Made by a program: the position numbers and the translations under genes
Notes under the pieces: model-generated
Told to the model about the DNA's origin: nothing
The model's input: only the letters and a program-made list of their open reading frames with translations
The model's database searches: none
Part shown: piece after piece, positions 21,346 to 28,593 of the stretch
How positions within the stretch are numbered: the first letter of the stretch is position 1
How the letters are laid out: every line of letters starts with the position of its first letter
Origin: a virus
Length of the DNA: 46,124 nt
Strand: one strand, 5' to 3'
Virus record (IMG/VR): IMGVR_UViG_3300030108_001044
Coordinates: 1 to 46,124 of that record

Positions 21346-21374
21346 ATTATATATCATGTATCTGTATATGTCAA
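21346..21374 (-). promoter_or_regulatory. Perfect-consensus host sigma70 promoter for the early genes
   Basis: On the minus strand TTGACA (21374-21369), a 17-base spacer, then TATAAT (21351-21346): both hexamers match the sigma70 consensus exactly at the best spacing. It stands at the border between the GC-rich genome-end region and the first early gene, as the T7 early promoters do. Predicted transcription starts near 21339. Confidence 0.88.
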
Positions 21375-21453
21375 GCAATATGTTTACATTCCGTAACATT
21401 ACAACCGCACAGATGGCGAGCCAGTCGCATCAGTCTCAGAGGTGAGACGCTCC

Positions 21454-21472
21454 GCTCGTGCTTCGCACTCGC
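21454..21472 (-). repeat. Hairpin GCGA-N4-GAA-N4-GAGC, copy 1
   Basis: The minus strand reads GCGAGTGCGAAGCACGAGC: GC outer pair, GA/GA opposed bases, a GTGC/GCAC stem and a GAA loop. The same design appears in opposite orientation at 21545-21563 with a different but still paired stem. Confidence 0.7.
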
Positions 21473-21535
21473 TCGCTTACCACGGTGCAATGCATGTGTC
21501 AAGTGTGCCAGCGTACAAACTGTCCACCGCCGCCG

Positions 21536-21563
21536 AAAAAAAAAGCGAGGCCGAAGGCCGAGC
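21536..21563 (-). terminator. End-of-genome terminator and hairpin copy 2
   Basis: Read on the minus strand, a GGCC-TTC-GGCC hairpin (21563-21545) is followed immediately by nine T (21544-21536). It lies about 70 bases after the last late gene (stop 21631), so it fits an intrinsic terminator for late transcription. On the plus strand the hairpin reads GCGAGGCCGAAGGCCGAGC, an inverted relative of the one at 21454-21472. Confidence 0.65.
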
Positions 21564-21630
21564 GGGCCGGTTTACCGTACCCCAATGGGGGTTGACAGGC
21601 CGCCGGAATATCCGCATAGGTCAGACAAAA

Positions 21631-22179
21631 TTATGTCAAAAATTTATCGCCTTGGTATTTAGCATATTCTCCATTTGCTTTTACATAATGAAAGAAAGTT
21701 TGTATATAAAATTCTGGTTTATCTGTTATTAATAAATCTCTCCAATGTTCTACCTGTGGACCTAAATAAATAACTCCATCGCCCACGTTAGTAATAACTT
21801 TAGTAGTAGAACCTTGTAGGTCTGTAATATAAAGTCCCCAATCAATGGTAGATGCTAAGTTTATAGATACACTAATTTCACATGATGGTCTATCTTTATG
21901 ACTAGCCATATATGAATTATTAGTATATCCAGTTATAAAACAATAAGTTGGTAAAAGTTTTTCTCCTACAACAGTTTCAATTTTAGATTGAACTTGTTTA
22001 TACATCTCTTGTAGTTCAGCTGGATTATAACATTTCCAAACCCATCCTCTATTCCAGTTATAAACCATAGGTTGAGTTTTAATTACTTCATCAGTAAATT
22101 TTTGAGATGTTTTATTACAAAAATCTACTGGTAAAATATTATTTATTTTTTGATAACCTAAAGAATTTAGTGTTGTCAT
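21631..22179 (-). CDS. Putative Fe(II)/2OG oxygenase, last late gene
   Basis: It has 182 residues. SYMASHKDRPSCEISVSINL supplies His94-x-Asp96, and GDGVIYLGPQVEHWRD supplies the distal His145 followed by Arg147. This arrangement, with DWGLYI in between, recurs in many marine phage proteins of the 2OG oxygenase type. Substrate unknown: hydroxylation of a host protein, nucleic acid base or small molecule are all possible. It follows a second oxygenase gene by two bases and ends before the GC-rich genome-end region. These two genes are more AT-rich than the replication genes. Confidence 0.75.
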   Translation of the reverse strand: MTTLNSLGYQKINNILPVDFCNKTSQKFTDEVIKTQPMVYNWNRGWVWKCYNPAELQEMYKQVQSKIETVVGEKLLPTYCFITGYTNNSYMASHKDRPSCEISVSINLASTIDWGLYITDLQGSTTKVITNVGDGVIYLGPQVEHWRDLLITDKPEFYIQTFFHYVKANGEYAKYQGDKFLT

Positions 22180-22181
22180 AA

Positions 22182-22745
22182 CTATTTAAACTGTGGTCCA
22201 TTCATCCAAGCAACAAGGCTATATCTTGTACCTTTTGTAACAGGTGATACTCTATGTACTACCCATGATGGAAACACGCAGTAACTACCAGCTTTCATTG
22301 GTACTGGATAAATAGTCTGATCTTGTGGACTATATATTTCTAAGTCTCCGCCTTCAAAATTATCATTTAATAATAAGGTTATAGATAGTTTTCTAGGTAA
22401 AGGTCTGTCATTATTTATTGGACCTTGGTCTATATGCCAACCATAGTGTTGAGTCTTTTTATATTGAGTTACTTGTATTTGATCATCAAAATGTACTAAA
22501 TCATAACAAAAATAACCAGTATTAACACTAATCATTATGTTGTGTAAAATACCAGCTATCCAGCTATCGTCATGTAACCAACTATTGCTAGAGGTTCTAT
22601 AACTTTTATCTTTCATATTAGTAGTACTTTGACTGTACTCTAAACTTTTTGCTATCTTTAACATTTCTTTTAGCATAATCGTTGGTAATTCCGATTCTGC
22701 TTGAATATGTGTTCTGGCAGCAAACCAAGGGTTAATTTGATTCAT
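22182..22745 (-). CDS. PKHD-type Fe(II)/2OG hydroxylase
   Basis: It has 187 residues with a textbook prolyl-4-hydroxylase-like core: HYGWHIDQG (His104, Asp106), RKLSITLLLNDNFEGGDLEI, and VFPSWVVHRVSPVTKGTRYS (His164, Arg174 for 2OG). The ending LVAWMNGP is typical of the PiuC/PKHD group. Enzymes of this group hydroxylate peptides or, in cyanophages, unknown targets. The start MNQINPWFAAR is clear. It lies in the last transcribed block with talC. Confidence 0.9.
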   Translation of the reverse strand: MNQINPWFAARTHIQAESELPTIMLKEMLKIAKSLEYSQSTTNMKDKSYRTSSNSWLHDDSWIAGILHNIMISVNTGYFCYDLVHFDDQIQVTQYKKTQHYGWHIDQGPINNDRPLPRKLSITLLLNDNFEGGDLEIYSPQDQTIYPVPMKAGSYCVFPSWVVHRVSPVTKGTRYSLVAWMNGPQFK

Positions 22746-22763
22746 AGGTGGTGGATGTAAGGG

Positions 22764-22916
22764 TTATTTTTTTAAAAGACTTTCAAGATATTGTTTTTTT
22801 AGTTGTAACCGCTGTTCATTCATGTTTAACAACGGCCATTTGTTAATTTTTAATGCTATTTTTATTTTTTTCCACCGTTCTAATAGTGCTTTTTCTATTG
22901 CTGCGAAGAGTTTCAT
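22764..22916 (-). CDS. Fifty-residue basic amphipathic peptide
   Basis: MKLFAAIEKALLERWKKIKI then ALKINKWPLLNMNEQRLQLK, ending SLLKK. The start overlaps the previous stop (ATGA). The strongly basic amphipathic helix would favour membrane or nucleic-acid contact. Position after a small membrane protein makes a lysis-related role conceivable but unproven. Confidence 0.55.
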   Translation of the reverse strand: MKLFAAIEKALLERWKKIKIALKINKWPLLNMNEQRLQLKKQYLESLLKK

Positions 22917-23173
22917 GGTTCTTTATCGAAAGGATGTCCTATTGAAATACTCCCATCGTCGTGTTCTCTTACCTCAGGTGTAACTACATCTGTGTCTATT
23001 GCGTCGTTATAATCTTTGATTGCTTTGTCTACGGTCATCTTAGTTTTCCAATTAATGTACCGTTCTTCTAATCCAATCAATATTCCTAGCACTAAGAACC
23101 CTAACCATGGAGGATTTTTAAATTTACTGTGGATATCTTGGAATATCCGAAGTTTTAAAGTTGGTTTCTGCAT
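22913..23173 (-). CDS. Small single-pass membrane protein overlapping talC
   Basis: It has 86 residues with one hydrophobic segment (PPWLGFLVLGILIGLEE, about residues 21-37) and an acidic C-terminal part (VREHDDGSISIGHPFDKEP). The first 50 bases overlap the 3' end of talC in another frame. Cyanophages often have a small membrane protein next to talC; a holin-like or spanin-like role is possible but the sequence does not decide. No clear ribosome site. Confidence 0.6.
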   Translation of the reverse strand: MQKPTLKLRIFQDIHSKFKNPPWLGFLVLGILIGLEERYINWKTKMTVDKAIKDYNDAIDTDVVTPEVREHDDGSISIGHPFDKEP

Positions 23174-23792
23174 AATCTTTGTTAAATTGAGCTAAACCTT
23201 GGTCTGTTAGTACATGTTTGTACATTTTATCAAATACTGCCGGAGGTAAAGTGCATATATCGGCACCATATCGAAATGCTTGGCTTACTGAGGCTACATC
23301 ACGTATAGAAGCTGCTAATATCTGGCAACAAGGCATATGTAAGGCAAATATATCACCAATTAGCTTTAATCCATCTACTGAATTGTCATTTAACCTACCA
23401 ACAAACGGCGAAACGTACCTAGCACCTGCTAAACTGGCTAATATAGCTTGAGCTGGACTAAATACTAAGGTTACGTTAGTTCTAATTTTTTGATCATTTA
23501 GAAGCATACACGCTCTTAGTCCTTCTTCGGTACACGGTAACTTTATGGTTGCAGTTTCGTAGTTATCTGCCGCAGTTATACCTTCTTCGTACATTTGTAT
23601 TGCTGTATCTGCAACAACTTCTATGCTAACGTCAGTTATATAGTCTAAGTTGTCTAGTTGACGGTATACATCCGAAGGTCTACGTCCAGTTTTTCTTATT
23701 AAAGTAGGGTTAGTAGTAACTCCACTAATTAATCCAGTATCAATACGTCTTGCGACTTCATTAACATCTGCTGTATCTAAAAATAATTTCAT
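23124..23792 (-). CDS. talC: Transaldolase, TalC/fructose-6-phosphate aldolase type
   Basis: It has 222 residues. MKLFLDTADVNEV, GVTTNPTLI, the Schiff-base lysine Lys84 in ATIKLPCT, and NVTLVFSPAQA / YVSPFVGRLND are the family signatures. It moves three-carbon units in the pentose phosphate pathway. In cyanophage infection it is thought to push carbon from the Calvin cycle to NADPH and ribose for nucleotides, alongside phage ribonucleotide reductase. It follows the large terminase after a 146-base gap with a hairpin at 23855-23889 and a TATAAT box on the minus strand at 23820-23825. Confidence 0.97.
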   Translation of the reverse strand: MKLFLDTADVNEVARRIDTGLISGVTTNPTLIRKTGRRPSDVYRQLDNLDYITDVSIEVVADTAIQMYEEGITAADNYETATIKLPCTEEGLRACMLLNDQKIRTNVTLVFSPAQAILASLAGARYVSPFVGRLNDNSVDGLKLIGDIFALHMPCCQILAASIRDVASVSQAFRYGADICTLPPAVFDKMYKHVLTDQGLAQFNKDYAETNFKTSDIPRYPQ

Positions 23793-23854
23793 ATTAGGGT
23801 AGAGTAAGTTTGGGTAGGTATTATAGTATGTCCATTAATGGGAAATAGTATAGA

Positions 23855-23889
23855 GAGGAAGTGTTGTCTGTTAGGACGACAACTTCCTC
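23855..23889 (-). promoter_or_regulatory. Stable stem-loop between large terminase and talC
   Basis: Arms GAGGAAG (23855-23861) and CTTCCTC (23883-23889), a two-base bulge, then TTGTC (23864-23868) and GACAA (23878-23882) around a nine-base loop: 12 base pairs in all. No T-run follows on the minus strand. Downstream on that strand lies TATAAT at 23820-23825 but no -35 box, so a separate talC promoter is only suggested. An RNA-processing hairpin is the simplest reading. Confidence 0.5.
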
Positions 23890-23938
23890 ATAGGGGTCGG
23901 GTCCACCCTTCCCTTCCCCTGTATACGGTGGAACTCGG

Positions 23939-25669
23939 TCAGATCCAAGTAGGGGTACCCTTTCCTGAATTGATGCCTCTAGCGGCTTTACGCTGCTCTA
24001 GATTCATACCTAAGACCATGTGATTAGCGGCAGACACAGGGTCATCGTTCCATGTTTCTAACATATCTTGAAACTCTTCTCTTTCTCTTAACTTAACTTG
24101 TTCATATGCTGAGATTGCTAGTGCATCTGTATAATACTTAACCGCCATCGCTAGGACGTCTATACGGTCATCGTGTTTTACAGCACCTTTTTCTCTACAC
24201 ATTCTACTCATTTGGTAAAAGAGCATATATAAGAGCCGACTTTCAGGTGCACAGTCTTTGTTGGAGGAATAGTCCCAATCAATGACAGACCTATCAACAA
24301 CAAGACGGTGTTGGTTAAGCACAGGCTCGAGACTATCAATAATCCTGTCTTCTTTCCGTACATTTGCCCTAACCTCGTCCACAAAAATGTTTTGTTTGGT
24401 TTGTTGAAGATGTTTTTTAAATAATTCACTTACTATACCGTCTCCAAAGTTTGTCTCTATTACTAACGTAGATACATCGTACTTTTTACATCCACGTAGT
24501 ATGTCTAATAATGTTTTGTCACTATATCCATCTCTGTATGCTCTCATCTCATGTAAGTATAAAAACCCGTTCCGTTGAGATAAATAACATGCAGCTGTTT
24601 CGTCAGATCCCCTACCTGAGGGGTCTACGGCACAAATAGTTTCTGTATATGGTCCCCATTCACCTTGCAGTTGCATAGGTTTATAAAAATAGTCTCCCGG
24701 TAAACCAACTGTAGGTAATTCTTTTATTACATTTACAGGGTCTGAACACCAGACGATTGCATCAGGTGCTTCTTTAGGGTTAACGCTAGTTACAATTAGA
24801 TCAGCCATCTTAAGTGGAAACTTCTCAGCATCACTCATAGATGTATCTAACATAAACTGTAACATAAAGTTAGACCTACCCATAGATGCTTCACGATCTA
24901 TTAGGTCTTCGTTATCAAATCTGTCTGGGTCTGTACAAGTTCCTGATTCAGCACCCATATCTATGTCTTCTTGTAACTGTGGAGCTAAGAGTCCTTCGTA
25001 ATTGCTGAGTGATTTTGGGTATCTGGCCGGCCAAACAAATGGTCTATAACTCCGCTCTGCCAACTTACGATAAACAGTAAAAGTAGTCTGAGGAGTCCCG
25101 AGATACATAATACGGCTATCGTCTTTCGGCGTAAGGATTGACTCGGCTTCGGTACAGAGTTGAAGTAATTTTTCACGCATCAACTCCGTCATGCTGTTTC
25201 CCGGTACCTCGATGTCGTCCAGAATCATTAGATCCGCTCTGGACCCCGTGAGCTGACCAGTAATACCAACACTTTTGACTGATGGTGCCTGATGAGGTGA
25301 ACAGTTTACGTCGAAGGAAATCCTTGACCATCTGCTGTCGTCGCTTTTTGGTTGTAGGTGTTTCAGCCATGGTGTTTCTATAATAAGTTTTTGTAAAAAG
25401 ATAGACATGTTATCTGCACGTTCTTTAGACGCAGAGATAATCATTATCTTCTTTTCTGGATTTTTAAATAACGTCCATAACACAAAAGCACCAGTAATCC
25501 AAGACTTACCAACACCTCGGAACGCCTGAATCTGAAGCCTCTTGGGACCACTCTGCAAGTAATCTGCAATAGCATACTGTGCCCTCGTAGGTTGAGGAAG
25601 ATCTAACTGATCCCACAAAGCTTGTAGGAACAGTTTAAAGTCTTCTTGTAATGATGTTAAAACGTCCAT
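23939..25669 (-). CDS. Terminase large subunit (T7 gp19-like)
   Basis: It has 576 residues (T7 gp19 has 586). ATPase domain: Walker A AFRGVGKSW near 49-57, Walker B LMILDDIEV with Asp151/Asp152, and the coupling motif MYLGTPQT near 188. Nuclease domain: CAVDPSGRGSDET with Asp349, LVIETNFGDG with Glu405, and HDDRIDVLAMAV near 516. It pumps DNA into the prohead through the portal and cuts concatemers. The start at 25669 follows directly on the previous stop. A GC-poor gap with a hairpin separates it from talC. Confidence 0.97.
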   Translation of the reverse strand: MDVLTSLQEDFKLFLQALWDQLDLPQPTRAQYAIADYLQSGPKRLQIQAFRGVGKSWITGAFVLWTLFKNPEKKIMIISASKERADNMSIFLQKLIIETPWLKHLQPKSDDSRWSRISFDVNCSPHQAPSVKSVGITGQLTGSRADLMILDDIEVPGNSMTELMREKLLQLCTEAESILTPKDDSRIMYLGTPQTTFTVYRKLAERSYRPFVWPARYPKSLSNYEGLLAPQLQEDIDMGAESGTCTDPDRFDNEDLIDREASMGRSNFMLQFMLDTSMSDAEKFPLKMADLIVTSVNPKEAPDAIVWCSDPVNVIKELPTVGLPGDYFYKPMQLQGEWGPYTETICAVDPSGRGSDETAACYLSQRNGFLYLHEMRAYRDGYSDKTLLDILRGCKKYDVSTLVIETNFGDGIVSELFKKHLQQTKQNIFVDEVRANVRKEDRIIDSLEPVLNQHRLVVDRSVIDWDYSSNKDCAPESRLLYMLFYQMSRMCREKGAVKHDDRIDVLAMAVKYYTDALAISAYEQVKLREREEFQDMLETWNDDPVSAANHMVLGMNLEQRKAARGINSGKGTPTWI

Positions 25670-26611
25670 TTAGATACCTAACAAATCTTCTAATAATGAT
25701 TTACCTCTTTTATCCATTTTTCTAAGTGCATTATCAAGTGCCCGTATTTCTGCAGGTTTAACAACTTGATTCATTTCTTTAGTTAATTTTTGAATATTTT
25801 TAGGATGATTTCCAGTAGGTGTACCTGTACGTCTCATTACTTCAAAATATGCTGCACGTCTTTCAGGTGTCATATTTCTAACTGCGTTTGCAACTCTAGA
25901 TACTTCTATAATATGATCACCATCCATACCTTCGGCTGCAGCTTGAGCCATTATTCTACCAAATTCTGCTGTTTCTTCTGGTGTAATAGTAGGATCTGTA
26001 GCTAACATTTCATTTATTTTACGAGTATTACCTTCTGATGTTATACCACGTCCAGTAGTTTTACGTGTACCTACTCTAGTTGTCTGTCCTTTAGGTGAAT
26101 AACCAGCTGCGTAATTACGTATTTGAAATGGATCACCATCTTTAACAAATTTAGTAGTACCAGCCATTATAGCTTCTTCTTGTGTTTTAGCTCCTTGAGC
26201 AAATGTTTTATCATCTAATCTAGGAGGAACTGGACCTTGTATAGTTCTTTTAGTTTTACCAAATTTAGTTTGACCACCTAACTGACGTAAGTTTTCTACA
26301 GCATCTGGTCTAGTATATCCACGTACAGTCCTAGTCATTTCATCTACATTAGACTGATACTGATCAGCTGCAGATAATGTTTTACTAAAGTCATTAAAAG
26401 ATTCATATGCAACATCATCACCAGCTTTCATACCTTTAAACATAGTTTCTATTTCAGGTATGTCTGCACCTTTAGTTATATCAATATGTCTAGACAAACT
26501 TTTAGTAACCTGAGGTGCAAGGTCAGGCATAATACCTTTTTTTGTAAACCCTTTAAGAGTTTGCTGTCCAAGTTCTATGGCGGCTTTACCTAGTGCTTTT
26601 GTAACACCCAT
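25670..26611 (-). CDS. Hypothetical protein with HNH-like C-terminal motif
   Basis: It has 313 residues. The N-terminal two thirds have no recognised domain. In the last third, GDHIIEVSR (231-239) followed by GNHPKNIQKL and an Asn at 281 resembles the His-(Asn)-His spacing of toxin-type HNH nucleases. The match is by eye and partial, and a zinc site is not evident. Cyanopodoviruses carry a protein of this kind just before the large terminase, so a packaging or virion role is possible. Confidence 0.6.
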   Translation of the reverse strand: MGVTKALGKAAIELGQQTLKGFTKKGIMPDLAPQVTKSLSRHIDITKGADIPEIETMFKGMKAGDDVAYESFNDFSKTLSAADQYQSNVDEMTRTVRGYTRPDAVENLRQLGGQTKFGKTKRTIQGPVPPRLDDKTFAQGAKTQEEAIMAGTTKFVKDGDPFQIRNYAAGYSPKGQTTRVGTRKTTGRGITSEGNTRKINEMLATDPTITPEETAEFGRIMAQAAAEGMDGDHIIEVSRVANAVRNMTPERRAAYFEVMRRTGTPTGNHPKNIQKLTKEMNQVVKPAEIRALDNALRKMDKRGKSLLEDLLGI

Positions 26612-26620
26612 GTTAACCTC

Positions 26621-27052
26621 CTACTTTTTTCTTTTAGCAGCTCTAGCAGCTTTAAAATCAGCATGTCTTTTTCTAGCTCTAGCTCTCATAGCTTCTTTTC
26701 TTTCTTCTAATCTCATTTGGTATGCAGAAAGTTTTCTACCTTTAACTCTTTTAGTTTTAGTTTTAGGTGTATCTGTTTTTTTTACTTTGTGTTGATCAGA
26801 AAATTTATCTTTATTTGCTTTAGTTACTCTATCAAAAGTTCTGATATTTTTTGTAGGATCTTTAGCTTCTTTTTGAAGTTTTTTATTTTTACTTGAATCT
26901 TCTCTAAAACTAGCAAACCTTTTGTCTGGTGTTTTTGTGCCAGTTTTAGCACTATAATCTTTGTTTTTTCTTCTTTTAATTTTAAAAACATCTTTTAGAC
27001 GTTTTACAAAACGAGTACTGGTATCTCCTGTACTTCCGTATTTTTTAGACAT
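26621..27052 (-). CDS. Very basic hypothetical protein (143 residues)
   Basis: Lys and Arg dominate throughout (FKIKRRKNKDYSAK, KTKTKRVKGRKL, ARARKRHADFKAARAAKRKK). It has no membrane segment or zinc motif. Low-complexity basic proteins of this sort coat nucleic acid or sit with packaged DNA; that role is inference from composition. It lies in the packaging gene block. Confidence 0.72.
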   Translation of the reverse strand: MSKKYGSTGDTSTRFVKRLKDVFKIKRRKNKDYSAKTGTKTPDKRFASFREDSSKNKKLQKEAKDPTKNIRTFDRVTKANKDKFSDQHKVKKTDTPKTKTKRVKGRKLSAYQMRLEERKEAMRARARKRHADFKAARAAKRKK

Positions 27053-27054
27053 AA

Positions 27055-27333
27055 TTACTTAGCGATGTAAAGTTTACTTTTGTTTTTTTTACGTGGTCTA
27101 GCACGATTAGTTGATGGACTTTCTAATCCATGCTTTCCGGGACCATGCATGTTATGCGAGGCATCTTTACCATCGCCATTGCCATATGTACCCATTTTAC
27201 GATTTAACTTGACAGCTTCTCTAGCAATTTTATTGCCTTTACCACTTTTGTTATATCGTGTTTGTTGTGCAATCCTACGCTTGTTAGCAGCAGGATTAGC
27301 ATCATAATATCTTTGTGTTTTACCTTTTGCCAT
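27055..27333 (-). CDS. Small basic protein with GDGKDASH motif (92 residues)
   Basis: MAKGKTQRYYDANPAANKRR, a basic helix, then MGTYGNGDGKDASHNMHGPG and STNRARPRKKNKSK. This layout (basic helix, Gly-rich GKD.SH, then NRxRxR) is common to a family of small phage proteins near terminase genes and is sometimes considered nuclease-like. The function is not known. Its start overlaps the small-terminase stop by 14 bases. Confidence 0.75.
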   Translation of the reverse strand: MAKGKTQRYYDANPAANKRRIAQQTRYNKSGKGNKIAREAVKLNRKMGTYGNGDGKDASHNMHGPGKHGLESPSTNRARPRKKNKSKLYIAK

Positions 27334-27559
27334 ACATCCTCCGAGTTATTAACTCAGGATCTACTTTAGGCATTAACTGATTTAACTTATCTAATGGGTT
27401 ACCATCATAGGCTACACCGCTAATATCATTAGCTTTGAGCCAGTCACAAGCTGCTTTTAGATCTTGTGTGGTTGCCTCGCCGTTACGAACTCTATTAAGA
27501 AATTCCGTAGTGACAAGGTTATGCAGTTCGTTAAACTGCTCTTCGTTAGCTTTGTTCAT
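27320..27559 (-). CDS. Putative terminase small subunit (T7 gp18 position)
   Basis: It has 79 residues. The segment EFLNRVRNGEATTQDLKAAC then WLKANDISGVAYDG matches the compact pattern (LxxRxxxGEAT..dL..a..fLKdN.I) of small terminase proteins in podoviruses. T7 gp18 has 89 residues and precedes the large subunit. Here three genes intervene, as in other cyanopodoviruses. The role would be recognition of concatemer DNA for packaging. Confidence 0.68.
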   Translation of the reverse strand: MNKANEEQFNELHNLVTTEFLNRVRNGEATTQDLKAACDWLKANDISGVAYDGNPLDKLNQLMPKVDPELITRRMYGKR

Positions 27560-27560
27560 T

Positions 27561-27890
27561 TTAATTTATATGAGATAGGATCACGTGCTCCCGGTCTGGA
27601 TTGTATCCAAACGTGGCTCGCATCCAATCAAGCCAATTTCTACTACCTTTTTCCTGATTACATCGACGGCACGACGGTACAACATTAGCTGTAACATCTC
27701 GTCCACCTTTACATTTAGGTCGGACGTGGTCAATAGTAAGATTGTGTAATTCATGTAATTCTCCGCAATAAACGCATGTACAGTTGAAGTGCTCTTTGAC
27801 CGCTCTTCTCCAGAGCTTCTTTGCATCAGGACTTTGCATTGTTATTAAATTTTGTAGATAATGTTCAGGTGAAGGTAGTAACTGAGTCAT
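27561..27890 (-). CDS. HNH homing-type endonuclease
   Basis: It has 109 residues: Cys39-x-x-Cys42, IDHVRPKCKGGRD (Asp54-His55), Asn69 in ANVVPSC and Cys74-x-x-Cys77 (CRRCN). This is the full HNH zinc-finger nuclease pattern. Free-standing HNH genes beside terminase genes either aid packaging cleavage or are selfish homing genes. It overlaps nothing and fits with one base before the small terminase. Confidence 0.92.
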   Translation of the reverse strand: MTQLLPSPEHYLQNLITMQSPDAKKLWRRAVKEHFNCTCVYCGELHELHNLTIDHVRPKCKGGRDVTANVVPSCRRCNQEKGSRNWLDWMRATFGYNPDREHVILSHIN

Positions 27891-27895
27891 AAAAA

Positions 27896-28060
27896 CTATT
27901 TAGATCCGACAAAGATCTTAGTTTCTATGAACTCTACTGCTGCATCATCAAGCTGATTATCTGTGGTAGCTACTAGCTTTTTAAGGACATCCACGATGAG
28001 CCTCTTAACTGAGTCAGACTTAGCAAAAGTTAGAATTATTGGTTTGAGTAAAGTAATCAT
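27896..28060 (-). CDS. Small hypothetical protein (54 residues)
   Basis: MITLLKPIILTFAKSDSVKR, then LIVDVLKKLVATTDNQLDDA. It has a hydrophobic start without a clear signal cleavage site, then an amphipathic helix. I recognise this style from cyanomyovirus genomes in the same gene neighbourhood. ATG 28060 lies six bases after the preceding stop. Confidence 0.68.
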   Translation of the reverse strand: MITLLKPIILTFAKSDSVKRLIVDVLKKLVATTDNQLDDAAVEFIETKIFVGSK

Positions 28061-28065
28061 TTGGG

Positions 28066-28593
28066 TTAGAATAGTTTAAATTTTTTTTCTTTTTTAGGCT
28101 TGACTTTAACGATAGGTACTATGTCCTGACATACCTTAGCCATAGGTGTGTTAGGTCTATACATAAAACCCTTTTTCATTAAATCTGCACATTTGTGTGC
28201 TCTTGTAATCTCGTACTCGAGCCTCATCTTATCTGCTTGGCGTTTAGCCAATTCTTTACATTGTTTGTAACCTGACTTATCTAAAGGTACCATAAAATTA
28301 ATCTGGAACCCCCAGTTTTCTGCCAACGTATAGCTACTAGGTTGCATGTTTTCATCAAGAGGTTTAGTATGATTGCCCATATAAAAAGGTTGGAATGTCA
28401 TTGTACTGCCATTACAACTTATATTAGGACCATAATACTGCCTACTTTGTGCTCCATTGTTCTGAAATTGCACAGCTTGATTGGTCACATTTCCCGTCGC
28501 TGCGGCCACAGGGTTACTTACGTTGTTATCCTCACCTTCAGCAAGTACGGGTGTACCTATTGAGAGAAGATAGAGTAAGATGAAGTAGTTGAG
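28066..28593 (-). CDS. Exported protein with no acceptable start codon (signal-peptide-like start)
   Basis: The conserved part begins with a signal-peptide-like segment LNYFILLYLLSIGTPVLA and then EGEDNNVSNPVAAATGNVTN, QNNGAQSRQYYGPNISCNG and a TLAENWGFQINFMVPLDKSG region, ending KPKKEKKFKLF. Cyanomyoviruses carry a close relative that has its own ATG and signal peptide. Here there is no ATG, GTG or TTG at the right place: the nearest in-frame choices are TTG at 28668 and ATG at 28749, both adding a long basic lead. I set the limit at the first codon of the hydrophobic segment. Possibilities are a rare start (CTC or ATC), a frameshift from the overlapping upstream gene, or a sequence error. 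Confidence 0.72.
   Translation of the reverse strand, partial: LNYFILLYLLSIGTPVLAEGEDNNVSNPVAAATGNVTNQAVQFQNNGAQSRQYYGPNISCNGSTMTFQPFYMGNHTKPLDENMQPSSYTLAENWGFQINFMVPLDKSGYKQCKELAKRQADKMRLEYEITRAHKCADLMKKGFMYRPNTPMAKVCQDIVPIVKVKPKKEKKFKLF

Larger units (their letters stand above)
21375..21630. other. GC-rich gene-free region, probable site of the genome ends
   Basis: No supported gene lies here; a plus-strand open frame at 21442-21732 is low-complexity and runs into an oxygenase gene. The region is far richer in G+C than its AT-rich flanks and full of hairpins: GTCTCA/TGAGAC at 21433-21448, a hairpin at 21454-21472, its inverted relative at 21545-21563, and ACCCC/GGGGT at 21579-21592. It separates the last late gene from the first early promoter, where T7-like genomes have their direct terminal repeats. 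The exact ends cannot be seen because the assembly is circular. Confidence 0.6.

Noticed and set aside
21442-21732. Plus-strand open frame of 96 residues in the GC-rich region
   Set aside because: Low-complexity composition, no ribosome site, the only plus-strand candidate in a one-direction genome, and it runs into the oxygenase gene.
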